Shown here: positions 1 to 11,200 of the stretch, piece after piece
Position numbering within the stretch: the first letter of the stretch is position 1
Layout: each line of letters opens with the position of its first letter
Assembly (NCBI GenBank): GCA_021432605.1
Contig: MU271153.1
Span: 248,001-312,000, forward strand
Direction of reading: 5' to 3'
Origin: Coniochaeta sp. PMI_546
Taxonomy: Eukaryota; Ascomycota; Sordariomycetes; Coniochaetales; Coniochaetaceae
DNA: 64,000 nt
Made by a program: the position numbers and the translations under genes
Notes under the pieces: model-generated
Database searches by the model: none
What the model saw: only the letters and a program-made list of their open reading frames with translations
Told to the model about the DNA's origin: nothing

Positions 1-1265
1 CTTTCTTGCAGGTCTTTGATCTGCTCTTCGCTAACACGAAGTTGATCCTGCAGAATCTGCCTCTCCAGCTTCACGCTCTCATTCTCCTCCTTGAGATTGA
101 TTTTGATTGACTGATCGTCAAACTTCTCGCGCTCGTACGTCTCCATTTGCTTTCGATATTGCTGGCAGGTATACTTGAGAGCTTCGTTGTCTGCCCTCAT
201 CTTGTCGAATTCCTGTACCTGCTCCCTCAGCTCATGATTTTGCGTCTCGAGCTCACGATTCCTCTGCTCGGTGATCTTGGCTTCCTCAGCGCTCTTCTTG
301 TACCATTCGGCCTGTTTTAATTTCGAGGAGAGTGTATCTCGCTCGTGTAGCAGTTCCTTGACTTGGTCGCTTAGTTCCTCGGCCTTCTCGGCCTTGACCT
401 TGAAGACTTCCAGTTCGTTGCGTAGCTTGAGCTTCTCGATCCGGTCATCCTCGGCCTGGGCTTGGAGCGTGTCTATAAGGTGTTCCTCCTCCCGCTTCTC
501 GGCCTCTAATTTTCGTATTATAGCAGCTGCGTCCGTCTCGTTCGTTTTCCGCAGCACGTCTCTTTCCCGCTGCGCAATCTGGAGGTCCTGTACGACCTCC
601 TCCCGCGACATTTGTAGCTGCACGTTCCGAGTCAAAAGGTCCGCGTTCTGTTTCCTCAGTGTGTCAAGCTCTTTACTGAGCCTTGCCATCTCCGCTTCTT
701 GTGCAAGGTCGGGATCCCTCGGTGCAGGGCTAACGGTATAGTCGTCGAAAGCATCGGTGGAAGTTGGAGCATCCGCATTCCCGTTCAGCTGCGCTCGTGC
801 CTCGGCATCCTTGATCTGGAATTGTTTCTTCTGTATGATGGCCATGATTTCCCTCTGATCCGGTCTCTCCATCTTCATGATCGCGGGCACGTGTGTCTTC
901 GCCAGGTCACCGAGGCAAGCTGCCGATACGAAAGCGGAGAGAAACTCGCACATGCCATCCGCATCCGGGTTGTCGATGATACTCCGGAATTGGTTGGGCG
1001 AGGGGGCAAGGTAGGGGTTCTCCTGGCGGAGGAACTGGGCCAGAGCCCTGTATACTGTCTCCAGATTGCGCTTTTTCTCCAGCCATGATGTGGCATTCTG
1101 GTTGAGAGAGGAGCTCCGAAAGTCGGGGTTGAGTATGTGTAGCACTTGAGCCAGAATAACGCCGTCCGTTAGGTCGTCCAGCGTTTCCGCCTTGCGATCG
1201 AGACCTTCGAAGGTGTTGACCCATTTCAGAAGCGCGACCTGCGCACCTTTGCTGAGAGTCGACAT
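1..1265 (-). CDS. hookA: Hook family dynein/early-endosome adaptor, N-terminal 421 residues (runs off left edge)
   Basis: The frame opens with MSTLSKGAQVALLKW at 1265 and stays open to the window edge without an intron. Residues about 1-150 look like the Hook calponin-homology-like domain (LLKWVNTFEG, DGVILAQVLHILNP, YLAPSPNQF). The rest is continuous heptad coiled coil (KQNADLLTRNVQLQ, KLRNELEVFKVKAEKAEEL). In Aspergillus and Ustilago, Hook with Fts and Hip links dynein and kinesin-3 to early endosomes, and the N-terminal domain contacts the motor. The C-terminal cargo-binding part lies outside the window. No close neighbour suggests co-regulation. I see no break in the part present. The gene symbol follows the Aspergillus naming and is inferred from domain layout, not from an alignment. 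Confidence 0.88.
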   Translation of the reverse strand, partial: MSTLSKGAQVALLKWVNTFEGLDRKAETLDDLTDGVILAQVLHILNPDFRSSSLNQNATSWLEKKRNLETVYRALAQFLRQENPYLAPSPNQFRSIIDNPDADGMCEFLSAFVSAACLGDLAKTHVPAIMKMERPDQREIMAIIQKKQFQIKDAEARAQLNGNADAPTSTDAFDDYTVSPAPRDPDLAQEAEMARLSKELDTLRKQNADLLTRNVQLQMSREEVVQDLQIAQRERDVLRKTNETDAAAIIRKLEAEKREEEHLIDTLQAQAEDDRIEKLKLRNELEVFKVKAEKAEELSDQVKELLHERDTLSSKLKQAEWYKKSAEEAKITEQRNRELETQNHELREQVQEFDKMRADNEALKYTCQQYRKQMETYEREKFDDQSIKINLKEENESVKLERQILQDQLRVSEEQIKDLQE

Positions 1266-2942
1266 AGCAGAGTCGGAGGTGATCCGAAGATCCGAATGAT
1301 AGTAAGGTTGATCGATCCTGTGATAGGTTTAGAGTTCGGCGGAAGCGTTGTGATACGCGTCGTGGGTACGGGTTGAGAAAGTCAATCCAAGCGGTGTTTC
1401 GTTTGAAGTCGCAGCGAGCTATGGTGTATCTTAACTGTCCAACTCGCCGCCGATTGGATATAGCGTTCGTCGTAAGGCTCGGGTTCATCACAAAAGAGCT
1501 TCGAAAGTATCGAGATTGTCGAGCTCCAAAAGATGCGTCGAGGCTCATTTCATTGTTAGGCGCTGTGTGCTTTGTTCGAGGGCACAGGGACAACAGAGTT
1601 CGGCATTATGCACACACAAGTCGGGACCAAGATACAGAATGTGGAAGACCAAAGGTAAAACAAAGTGTTGTCTCCTACAACGCCAGAACGCATGAACTGA
1701 GAGCTTGTCGTGGCACCTTATCGTGTCCAAGACCCGCAACGCTAGATTTCAGAACCCCAGAGCTTCCCGAGGGTCCAAAACGCAGGGTGACGGGATGCGA
1801 CAGGGGTTTGCCGGCTCGGATTGGCTTGCACCGGCCGCTAGGAAAGCACCTGCATGAACTTCGACCTGACAAGCATTTCCGGCTTCTCGAATGCTTCCAT
1901 GACTGAGGGGGAGGCTGAGAACGAGCAGCATCGGGTCAAGATAGGGTATATATTATGGTGTACTTCATGAGTGCGCAGAGCGAGAGCACAAGTACAGCAA
2001 GTGAAGTTCTCAAAGATAGACCTCAGTAGGTTTAGAAATATAAACGATACACAAGTACGTAGACACTAACAGTAGTAGGTATCTTAGATGCAGCTGCATC
2101 GAACAGCTCAGGTAGCACAAACGTTAGCTACGATATTTGCAGTCTCTCTCGTCGGCCTTCAGATAACGCTGTTACCTGAATGTTGTTGTTCTTGTGCCAT
2201 ACTGTTGAAGACAAGACTAAGCTAGCCCCACCTCGTTGACTGTCCCTTCGCTTACACGCATGTTTAGTCTGGTGCAATTCCTATCCAACAGCGTCGAGCC
2301 ATCAACATGCCGTACTCGCAAAACATCCCCGAGGGTCGATGCTAGTACTAACCCTGTCTTTTGTCCTCTCTTCAGTCCAGCATTTCTCAGAACTCAAATC
2401 TGAATATAGCGGCTCCATATCACGCCGCATACCTGCTATACGGAGCAGTGATAGCAGTCCTTCACCCCGGATGCAGGCGAGATCCTGAGCCAGCATCTAT
2501 CTTCATAGTAAGCGCGACATTTCTAAAGAACAACTGTTGTAAATCAGATATGTCATCGATGCCAACTTCCTCACGATTTCGTAGAACGGAGCACAACAAA
2601 AGACAGCACCGTCCCGTGGAAACAACCATCGTGAATTACACTAGTCTCGACGAGCCTAAAGTATATTCCCTTCAGAGCGACGAACAAGCCCAAATATCCA
2701 CCCAGGTCTGAGCTCTTAGGTATCCCAAACTCCAAGAACGCCATCGATCCGTTTAGTCATGCAGGTGTGCTCCTGGTCCCCAGATGAGAGGTGTAGCCGC
2801 CAGACCGGCCACACAGCGAAGAGTATCGCCGCAACGCATATTTTCGTGATCATTTTCTCTCTCCCCCACCACATCACACCCTCACGGAGTATCCCGCCAC
2901 TCTGAGCTCACGCCGCGCCGCAGTGCTCAGCTCCAGAACCCC
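1266..2942. other. Intergenic, about 1.7 kb, no gene supported
   Basis: This is the promoter side of the Hook gene and the 3' side of the protease-inhibitor gene. Short frames exist on both strands (for example 1373-1906), but they lack splice structure, family motifs and plausible composition. The stretch around 1930-2110 is A/T-richer with many short TA steps. I see no repeat or RNA gene. Confidence 0.5.
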
Positions 2943-3307
2943 TTAGAGCGCAGACACAACCTGATCCTCTTCGATCAGGGCCTGGTACGGCGCTCCCCAC
3001 GCAGCGATGTTCTCGAGGACCTTCTCGCCGACTGTGGCTGCGAACCCCCTAACGAAGTCTGTTAGCAAGCGGGCACATTCCACCGATTCTTGGCCTCCGC
3101 GGGAAAATGACAAGGGGCGACTCACTTGATCAGCTGGTACTCATGCGTGATTATGCCTCCAGACTCCTTGATGGCGTCCTTGGCTTGGTCGAGGACAGAG
3201 TTGGGCGTGTCGGCCGGGTACGAGACGATGACGGACTTCTGCACATCGACAGCGAAGGCGCCGGAGACGATTGTCAAGGCGGTTACGAGGAGGGTCGTCA
3301 ACTTCAT
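2943..3307 (-). CDS. Secreted small protease-inhibitor-like protein, peptidase inhibitor I9 type
   Basis: Two exons: 3307-3126 and 3048-2943, 95 aa. The donor is GTGAGT. The acceptor is CGTTAG with branch point GCTAAC, and the frame closes exactly. Residues 1-19 (MKLTTLLVTALTIVSGAFA) look like a signal peptide. The remaining 76 residues resemble the stand-alone inhibitor I9 / subtilisin-propeptide fold: KSVIVSYPADTP strand, helix with SVLDQAKDAI, GGIITHEY, then GFAATV and a final acidic DQVVSAL. Relatives include yeast Pbi2 and Pleurotus proteinase A inhibitor 1, which bind subtilases such as vacuolar proteinase B. The apparent signal peptide is unlike cytosolic Pbi2 and implies action on vacuolar or secreted subtilases. 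That assignment is an inference. Confidence 0.8.
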
Positions 3308-3897
3308 GGTGCTGATTGCTTTGGATTTTGGTATATGGCTTCTATCGTTTACTTTGATCGCTTTGGAAATAAGTTTGGCTGACTTGAGTGCGAACAAGAA
3401 CACGGGATTCTTTCAAATAATTGCAGGCAGTTGGTCGGAGTCGTTGATGATGGAATGATGTCTGGGGAATCAAGTTGCGGGTCTCTTTGGTACGGGGTGA
3501 AGTGGCCCATCCCGCCGTTTTACGTACCTTGTCGATCAGCGGCTGTTGGATGGCGCCACTACTGTACGTGTACAGGTGGTCGTCCGTTTTAGGCAAGTGC
3601 TGCTCAGTTAATAAGCCGGAACGTTCCATGCAGGCACACATAGTGCGTTCAAATGACGATCTCGTCGAACCTTGGGTTTGAATACGAAACCCAAATTGAA
3701 TGCTATGATGTCGCTTTTGTTATTGGACATCCTGAATCTATAATTGTGCTTCTGCTGAGATAATTAGGTCAATATAGATGCCGGTGTTGGACGCTGTGTT
3801 CAAGTCTCACCTCGGGACTTGATTGAACGGATGTATGCTTGTCACCACAATCTTACGCCCGGTTTTTATAAGCCCAGACAGAGAATTTACCGTAGCA
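3308..3897. other. Intergenic, 590 bp
   Basis: Lies between the start of the inhibitor gene and the stop of the next minus-strand gene. Short frames on both strands look random. No RNA gene or repeat seen. Confidence 0.5.
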
Positions 3898-4743
3898 TCA
3901 GGCCTGCGAACTGGTAGGAACGCTATCATTTTCAGCCCAGATGTCCTTGCTCTCCTGCTCGACAGCCCGCATAGCAACGGCCACATCCTCAAGCTTGGCC
4001 ACAACATCCAGCACTCCTTGATTGACCCTCTGGAAGTACCGATCATTGGCCTCTCTCCTCTTCCGCGCAAGCAAGATATCGACTTCCGTCTCCTCTTCCA
4101 GCTTCTGGCCTAGCCTCTCCTGCCCACCAGCCGCCGCTCCCATGCCACTGCTACCCGGCCGTACACTTCCGGTGCCGGCTGTACTCCCTCCCGCAGCGTC
4201 AGTGGTCTTGCCGCCGTCCTCTGCCGTCCTGAGACTCCTCATATCCATCCCGCCTGTAGTCTCGATAGCTTCGTCCGCCTCACTCCTAGCCCAAGCTTGA
4301 GCAAGTGCGATCTGTGCGGCACGTAGCTCGGCCAGCTTCCTGTCATGGTCCGGCCCAAACACACGCGTGCCGCCCGAAGCGCTCAGTTCGACTTCCTCTA
4401 GCGTAGCCTGCATTTCTGCCCATAGCGCATCTGTACGGTCTGTTGCCCGGCTTGATTCGAGACGCGGCAGAGGCGCGCCACTGCCGCCCAGTTGCGGAGG
4501 GGCGGCGAGGGGAGAGCGAAAGTTCTGACCCGGATTGCGGCGGCTGGGAGGATCCTGATCTCGGGCTACGGGATGGAGAGGAGGTCCGCTAGATGATGAG
4601 GACATGGCGGTGGGGCCTACTGCGGCGACCTCTCCGGCCAGAGCAGGTAGAGAGACATGAGAGGCTGCTGGCGACGGATGCAGGAAGAGAGACGGTGGAG
4701 GGTCGCGGGTTTTAGATTTGCCCTTGGCTAGTTGGAAAGACAT
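3898..4743 (-). CDS. Unrecognised Ser/Pro-rich protein with C-terminal coiled coil
   Basis: Single exon of 281 aa starting MSFQLAKGKSK at 4743. Residues 1-100 are rich in Ser, Pro, Gly and Ala and probably disordered. Residues about 100-160 form an amphipathic helix region (ALWAEMQATLEEVEL, RKLAELRAAQIALAQAWA). The segment around 175-205 is Gly/Ala/Thr-rich. The last 75 residues are a second helix (KLEEETEVDILLARKRRE, YFQRVNQGVLDVVAKLED). A second ATG at codon 47 opens with MSSSSSGPPL and could be used instead. Helix-linker-helix layout is seen in small subunits of vesicle or kinetochore complexes, but I do not recognise a family. It diverges from ribosomal protein S23 across about 600 bp. 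Confidence 0.62.
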   Translation of the reverse strand: MSFQLAKGKSKTRDPPPSLFLHPSPAASHVSLPALAGEVAAVGPTAMSSSSSGPPLHPVARDQDPPSRRNPGQNFRSPLAAPPQLGGSGAPLPRLESSRATDRTDALWAEMQATLEEVELSASGGTRVFGPDHDRKLAELRAAQIALAQAWARSEADEAIETTGGMDMRSLRTAEDGGKTTDAAGGSTAGTGSVRPGSSGMGAAAGGQERLGQKLEEETEVDILLARKRREANDRYFQRVNQGVLDVVAKLEDVAVAMRAVEQESKDIWAENDSVPTSSQA

Positions 4744-5074
4744 TGCTACATTTTATAGACAACTCAAGCAGCTCAGCTGAATGACGCAGCCATTTGGAAA
4801 CGCTCGGAAGGAAATCCTGACGATATGCGTACAGTTGAGCTGGTATTCACAGTCTTGCTGACGCTCGGAAACATAGTGAAAGCCAAGCTAGACAGTGAGC
4901 GCAGCTCCATAGCGCAGTGGGCCCAAGTGTGTCATGTCTCATTGGCCCACAACTCTCTCCCTCGACCTAAGGTAGCGAAACCAAATTCTGCCTCAGGCAA
5001 ATGGACCTGAGTGCACCAGCCACAATCTCCACTCCGTGGCGCCCCGCCACTGGGACGCACATTCTAGGGCGTAA

Positions 5075-5082
5075 AAACCCTA
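5075..5082 (+). promoter_or_regulatory. Telobox-like AAACCCTA upstream of ribosomal protein S23
   Basis: AAACCCTA lies about 270 bp upstream of the RPS23 start, and the opposite-strand core TAGGG occurs at 5065-5069. Telomere-repeat-like boxes are a known feature of ribosomal protein promoters in several fungi. The role here is inferred from position. Confidence 0.4.
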
Positions 5083-5195
5083 TCAGCGGAAATTCTGCCC
5101 GGCCAACTCTGAACCTCGCGAAAATTACCGACATTTCGAGATCACGACTTCAACCCCTCGACAACCACCCATCGCCGCGATCAATCCTTAAATCG

Positions 5196-5342
5196 GTACG
5201 TGCTTTCAATCCCCTGACAGATAACCCCCGGCATCATTCAGATCCATCATCCTCGACATTTCAATAGACGCATCCGATCCTCAACCTCGAACGCCGAGCA
5301 CACGAACCCCAAGACAGCCAGGCTAACATTGGTCACTCACAG
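5196..5342 (+). other. Probable 5'-UTR intron of RPS23
   Basis: A strong donor (CG|GTACGT at 5196) and a CTAAC branch point precede an acceptor (CACTCACAG ending at 5342), five bases before the start codon. Leader introns are common in fungal ribosomal protein genes. cDNA would decide it. Confidence 0.5.
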
Positions 5343-5347
5343 CAATC

Positions 5348-5869
5348 ATGGGTAAAGGAAAGCCTCGTGGTCTGAACGCCGCCCGCAAGCTCCGTAACAA
5401 CCGGAGGGAGCAGCGATGGGCCGATTTGGGATATAAGAAGAGGGCGCTCGGCACAGCCTTCAAGTCCTCGCCCTTCGGTGGCTCTTCCCACGCCAAGGGA
5501 ATCGTGCTCGAGAAGGTCGGTGTTGAGGCCAAGCAGCCCAACTCCGCTATCCGGAAGTGTGTCCGTGTCCAGTTGATCAAGAACGGAAAGAAGGTCACCG
5601 CTTTCGGTACGTGACCATAATCCACGAAACTCTCGATGATGAACCTGGTCATGCGATAAGGGAGACGGATTTACTGACATTTTTGGACAGTCCCCAATGA
5701 CGGTTGCTTGAACTTCGTTGACGAGAACGACGAGGTCCTGCTCGCTGGATTCGGTCGCAAGGGCAAGGCAAAGGGTGATATTCCCGGTGTTCGTTTCAAG
5801 GTCGTCAAGGTTTCCGGTGTCGGTCTGCTCGCGCTGTGGAAGGAGAAGAAGGAGAAGCCCCGTTCGTAG
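5348..5869 (+). CDS. RPS23: 40S ribosomal protein S23 (uS12)
   Basis: Two exons, 5348-5606 and 5691-5869, give 145 aa, the usual eukaryotic S23 length. The 84-bp intron has donor GTACGT and acceptor TTTGGACAG. The protein opens [15 protein letters not shown] and carries the conserved uS12 loop KQPNSAIRK followed by [12 protein letters not shown]; exon 2 gives [16 protein letters not shown] and ends KEKKEKPRS. uS12 sits at the decoding centre of the small subunit and monitors codon-anticodon pairing. The intron splits the Val codon before PNDG. The codon choice is strongly C-ended, as expected for a highly expressed gene. The leader is pyrimidine-rich and probably contains an intron, and a telobox-like element lies upstream. 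Confidence 0.98.
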
Positions 5870-6207
5870 ACGGTGTTTCTTGTGTCAGGGTTGGCAGGGA
5901 AGTCACGGTCACAAAATGGGCAACGGTCTGGCACATTCGGAGTCTTCGTTTGCTTGTTTATTACTTCGGCATGCTGGGGGTTCAGGCTAGAGTTGCTTGA
6001 GATCCCTCCATGGTAGAGCATGATCACACGAATGAGAGGTCAATCATCTACCAAACTGCGTCCACTGCGTCCACAGCGTTCTGTCTCTGCTCGATAAGGG
6101 TTGATATGTGATGATGCTGGCCACTAGGCCGGTCTCTAAACTCTAATGTTGGACAGGTATTTGATACATGGTTTTGGTACAGGGTTACTCGACACAAACA
6201 ACCTATC
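5870..6207. other. Convergent 3' region between RPS23 and COQ2
   Basis: 338 bp of 3' flanking sequence for two genes facing each other. It has a small CGTCCACTGCGTCCAC direct repeat near 6058-6075. No gene seen. Confidence 0.5.
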
Positions 6208-7446
6208 TTACGATTCCAGCTTTTCAACCTCGTCCTGCTGGCCATACCGCATGGCGTAGTCAGCAGCAAGGCCAAGGCTGACCACACCCCCCGTCATCCA
6301 GCACCCATTGACAAACCACCACCAGCAGTCCTTCACACTTTTCAGATTCACCCTCTTAATCATAACACCAAGCGTTACAAGCGCGCCGCCACAGCTCCCG
6401 ACAAAGAACGCCGGTCCAGCCCCAGCCGCAACTCCCGCAGCAGCCAATAGCCCAATCTGCGTGATCGCCAGGCCCGAAAGCACCTGCTTGGTCTGCGCAT
6501 CGTGCTTGAGCGCGATGCTCTTGATGCCGGCTTTGGCGTCGTCCTTGATGTCCATGTGCGCGTAGATCATGTCGTACAGCACCGTCCACGCCACGTTGGA
6601 GGCGTACAGGCAACCCGCAGCCGTGAGCGCGGCGCTACTCGACAGGAGATCTATCCCCAACGCAGGGAACCCCATTATCGCGCCCCAGCTGAAGGTCAGG
6701 CCTAGCACGAACTGGGGGTAGTACGTCACCCTCTTCGCCAACGGGTAGGTAGCCACGAGCAGCAGGCTCGGGGTGGCGTAGAAGAAGCACTGGTAGGGAA
6801 ATTGCAAGAGGACGGCCAGTCCGGCTAGCAACTGCGCGCCGGTGAAGACTAGGCCTTTGAAGGGGGTTACGGCGCCGCGGGCGATAGGGCGCAGACGAGT
6901 GCGGGTGACATGCGGGTCTAGATTCCGGTCCCAGAGGTCGTTGATTGTGCACCCTGCTCCGCGCATTATAAGAGCGCCGGAGAGAAAGAGGAGGGAGGTG
7001 CCGATAACGGTAGTGGGAGGGGCAGAGGCCAGCGGCGCGGCGAGGAGGGTTGACCAGAGGCAGGGAAAGAACAGGTAGTAGGCACCTGTGGGTTTGTCGA
7101 TGCGGGTGAGTTCCGCGTAAGGGATCCAGGAGGCGGGAAGCAGGGAGAGGAGCCCTGATTTTGGGGGCGTGTAGGGTGGTGGTGCTGGTTGAGACGTGGA
7201 GGTGTGGTCAAGCACAGGTGATACTGTTGATGACAAAGACTGAGTTGTTGTCAAGGAGAACTGTCTTTTCTCCTTTGGGGATATGGACCGGCGTCCATCT
7301 TGAAGTTCGAGCAGAGAGTGCTGAACCTTGAGAGCTGAGGACGATACGGTTCTCAAGGTTGAGGATATCCTCGCGTTGGACACCTGAAGGCGGCGAGAGA
7401 GGCTCAGCCTCGTCTGCAAGCCGGCAGATGCACACAGCGCTTGCAT
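6208..7446 (-). CDS. COQ2: 4-hydroxybenzoate polyprenyltransferase, mitochondrial (ubiquinone biosynthesis)
   Basis: Single exon, 412 aa. This UbiA-family membrane enzyme transfers the polyprenyl chain to 4-hydroxybenzoate, the first membrane step of coenzyme Q synthesis, in the inner mitochondrial membrane. Residues 1-70 are rich in Ser, Arg and Leu with almost no acidic residues, fitting a mitochondrial presequence. The first Asp-rich motif, NDLWDRNLDPHV, spans residues 169-180. The second region, YDMIYAHMDIKDDAKAG, starts near residue 291. Both bind the Mg-prenyl diphosphate. Several hydrophobic helices separate and follow them. The length is normal for fungal Coq2. Its start diverges from the JmjC gene across 775 bp. 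Confidence 0.96.
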   Translation of the reverse strand: MQALCASAGLQTRLSLSRRLQVSNARISSTLRTVSSSALKVQHSLLELQDGRRSISPKEKRQFSLTTTQSLSSTVSPVLDHTSTSQPAPPPYTPPKSGLLSLLPASWIPYAELTRIDKPTGAYYLFFPCLWSTLLAAPLASAPPTTVIGTSLLFLSGALIMRGAGCTINDLWDRNLDPHVTRTRLRPIARGAVTPFKGLVFTGAQLLAGLAVLLQFPYQCFFYATPSLLLVATYPLAKRVTYYPQFVLGLTFSWGAIMGFPALGIDLLSSSAALTAAGCLYASNVAWTVLYDMIYAHMDIKDDAKAGIKSIALKHDAQTKQVLSGLAITQIGLLAAAGVAAGAGPAFFVGSCGGALVTLGVMIKRVNLKSVKDCWWWFVNGCWMTGGVVSLGLAADYAMRYGQQDEVEKLES

Positions 7447-8221
7447 CTTGACCCAGCTACCAGCTCCGGCACGTAAGATCTCTAGTTTTAAGAGTTAGTC
7501 ACACTGTATCTGTATGACTTCTGCTACATGAGCTGATTGCTGGACTTTGCGAAAGTTGACAAGAGCCAGCTGGAACATGTCATCGTCGAGATGAGATTGA
7601 GGAAAGACATTACTGGAAACTTCAGATAGGCACAGCAGTGCTCATTCCAAGAGTATTGTCTAGCGACATCATCGCATTTTTACCCACGAAAGAAGAGGGA
7701 AGCGGGAAGAACAACAGCTCATGGATTTCTTGTGACATAGAAAATAAATAAAGGACTGATGATAGACTCACACGCTTCCCTGACCGCGTCCAGTCCTGGA
7801 GAGAATTACTTCCTTTCGTCTCTACTGTTTGTCTCTACAGCTCCGTCTCTGAACCACAATCTTCTGCCACCTTCAATCGGACGACGTTGGCTCGTCGGGA
7901 ACATCGGAATTGCATCTCCTCGAGAACATTTCGAAGCTTCTCTCAGCCTTTCGTCTCGCTTAGCCACAAGTGGCGCTAGCTGCCGCAAATCTCGTTTCTG
8001 ATTGGTCAAAACCTGCCGTCGCTGCAGGTACGAAGCCAGGCTCCGCAGCCTCATCGCGTATTCAACTTTATACGTGACGCTTGCGAGGGGTTGATCAACC
8101 AAGCTCTTTCCGTGTGAGATCTTGCCTTTTCCGACCTTGACATCTTCGCATCAAGTGCTAATGGCCATAGTACTGGCTCTGTGACACCTCACTCAGCCCA
8201 TTAGCAGTAGGATGGCCCAAC
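7447..8221. promoter_or_regulatory. Divergent promoter between COQ2 and the JmjC gene
   Basis: 775 bp without a supported gene. Near the right end, two short upstream frames precede the JmjC start: ATG at 8161 (seven codons) and ATG at 8212 (14 codons), the latter overlapping the main start at 8222 in another frame. Confidence 0.45.
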
Positions 8222-8256
8222 ATGCCGACAGCTCTCCATCCGCAGGCGAAGTTTGA
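8212..8256 (+). promoter_or_regulatory. Upstream ORF overlapping the JmjC start
   Basis: An ATG at 8212 opens a 14-codon frame (MAQHADSSPSAGEV) that ends after the main start at 8222. Ribosomes using it would bypass the main ATG, so it could reduce expression. Whether it is in the transcript is unknown. Confidence 0.35.
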
Positions 8257-11200
8257 TCCGATTCCGCCAGATCTCGACCTTCACGCGCTCGTTGAACGCA
8301 CGCCAAACTTTGACTGGGTGAAGCGCATCTCGGCTGCTCAGATCCGCAACATAGGACAGCGCGAGTTCGAGAAGTTTGTTCTGTTCCACGTCATCCAAGG
8401 AGGGAAGCCGCTGGTCATCGAGAAATGGAACGACAGACTGCCCAAGTCGCTATTCAGTGCAGAGTGGCTGGAGAAGACATATGATAAGAAACGTATGTTT
8501 CCAAGCTCATCTATATAGCTAAAAGCACGCATGCTAAGTATTTTATGTAGAGGAAAATGTCCGCGACATCGGCAACCAGACAGATATTCCCATGACCATG
8601 GGCCATTATCTCCGGTCGATGCGCCAGCTCACCAACCAGTGGACACCACACAATTTCCGTGACGAGCGAAGACAGCGTCTCTACCTGAAGGACATCGATT
8701 GTCCTCCCGAGTGGAATGAGCGACTGCGCACCATCCTCCCTCCGAATCTCTATTACTTGAACGAGAATGTCGAGGACAAAGGCAGCCGCCGCGTTGATGA
8801 CGAGTTCTTCACTGAGGAGAAGCTACCTGCTCCGGCTGGAGACCTCATGAGCAGTCTTCCCCCAGAGATGCGAGCCCAGAACCTTATGTGCTACATCGGC
8901 CACGAGGGTACGTACACTCCGGCGCACCGCGAGATGTGCGCCAGTCTGGGTCAGAATATCATGGTCGATGCATCCGGAGAGGAGAATGGAGAGAAGCCGG
9001 GCAGCTCCATCTGGTTCATGACAGAGACGAAAGATAGGGAAGTAGTAAGGGAATACTTCCTCTCCATGCTCGGGCATGATGTCGAGATTGAGAAGCATTT
9101 TGCGCAGATCAACGCTTGGAAGAAGGCGACCTTCCCGGTGTATATCGTGGAGCAGAAAGTTGGAGACTTCATTCTTGTTCCGCCCTTGGCGCCACATCAG
9201 GTCTGGAACCGCGGCACCAGAACCATCAAAGTGGCCTGGAATCGCACCACTGTCGAGACGCTGGATCTGGCTCTCCACGAGGCACTCCCGAAGGCAAGGC
9301 TTGTCTGTCGCGACGAACAGTACAAAAATAAGGCCATCATCTACTACACCTTGGAGAAGTACTACAATCAGTTGGCCGACCTGCAGGCTACGTCCGAGAT
9401 GCAGTGGCTCGGTTTAGGGCAGGATCTTTTCAAGGACTCCCCGAGAGTGCAGCAGCTGGCTAAAGACTTCAAGCAGCTTCACAGCCTGTTTACCGAAATA
9501 CTTGTCGATGAGATGTTTGCGACCAAGGAGAAGAACGTCGAGTATGTCGAGTTTGACTCCTTCATCACATGCTCCTACTGCCGTGCCAACATCTTCAACC
9601 GATTCCTGACATGCAAGCATTGCGTGCGCCAACTCGCCAATGGCGACGAAGACACCTACGACGTCTGCATGGAGTGCTACGCTATGGGCCGCTCGTGTCT
9701 TTGTGTCTCCGGTCTTACTTGGTGCGAGCAGTGGAAGTGGTCGGACTTGGTTGACAATTACGAGACCTGGAGGACAATGATCATCCGAAATGACGGTTAC
9801 GTTGATTTCGATACCTCACCGCTACCGCTGGAGATAGCCAGACGGAAATTTGGCAAGAAGTCTGTCGCTCAAATCTGCCAAGAGCAGCTCCGGAAGAGAC
9901 CTTTCAAAGATATCACAAAAATCGACACGCCATCTGAGCCCGAGCCTGAGGAGGAACCAACGGTTGACGACGAGGGCCGAGTCATCAAGAAGAAGAGAAA
10001 GGGACGGAAGAAGAAGACCGGAGACGTGTACACCTGCCACGTCTGCTTCCACAAAGACTACGTCTACAAGTTAGCCTTCTGCACAACTCCCGGCTGTGGC
10101 GAAGCATATTGCTACGGTGTTCTTTACAGAGCATTCGACCTCTTACCACAAGCGGTCATGCAGAACGAGAACTGGCAGTGTCCAAAGTGCCTAGGCATCT
10201 GCAATTGCGCAGCCTGCCGTCGTGCTAAGCGTGGCGAGCCCTATATGCCCAAGAACACGCTTCTTGGGCACGATACTCGTCCGATTGCTGATGACCGGAG
10301 TGTTGAGACTTTGGTTGACTTCAGAGTGCACAACCTATCCTGGTTGAAGAACCTCGGTGAGGAGGGTCGCAGCTCGCAGAGCAAGCGGATGCAACGGCTG
10401 CAAGACGTCGCAGACGCTGAGAAAGCCAAGAACGACGAGCTGGTCAACGCTTTGCCTGCGCTTCCAGAAGGCGAGGACGACTCTGGCCTTGGTGTCGTCC
10501 GGCAAGCGTTGGACAATGGTTATGGAGTACAGGAGCATATCATTAGTCCCCAATTGATGGGAGAGCAGGAGATGGCCGGACCAGTTGTCCACGATGGCCA
10601 GCCACAGCATGTCAACGACCAGCAATCTGGTCCAGCTGCGGGGGCAGATATGTCCATGGTCGAGGATGACTCCGTTTATCCGGAGCCATCATCCTATCCA
10701 GATCCGCGCATGCTGGGTATGGGATACTACGAGCAAGATGACACCCCCGACAAGATTCTATTCGATCCATACCAGGCCCCGGCAACGGATGCCGCACACG
10801 ACGAGCCTGAAATATCTGAGTACGTCAAAAAAGCTCTCCGAGCTGCGAAACGGCGCGCCAGGCAGGAAGAGGATGACGATCCCGAGTTTACTGTTGGCAA
10901 ATCGCACAGGAAGAAGCAGAAGACCGACGAGAAGTCGCCATTTGACGGCCAACAAGAAGCGCTTAACAACATGGATCCGGCACTATTCAGTCAGGACGTT
11001 GCCATGCCAGAAGCCGACATGGGTGAGACTGCGATAGATCAGCAGCCGCAAGGAGACGCTGAGCCGGCGTCAGCTCACGATGAAGCGCCCGAGGTAGAGG
11101 AACCGGAAGTAGATGATGGCCTACCATTCAGCATCAACCGTCCGGCGCTCCGGCATGCGAAACCCAAGATCGCTTACGCGGACGCCAGCAAAGACGAGGA

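Noticed and set aside
907-1593. 228-codon minus-strand frame overlapping the Hook start
   Set aside because: It is a shifted frame of the Hook N-terminus extended into the promoter; the real frame matches the Hook domain.
1373-1906. 177-codon plus-strand frame
   Set aside because: No family motif, random composition and no splice signals; it lies in the Hook promoter.
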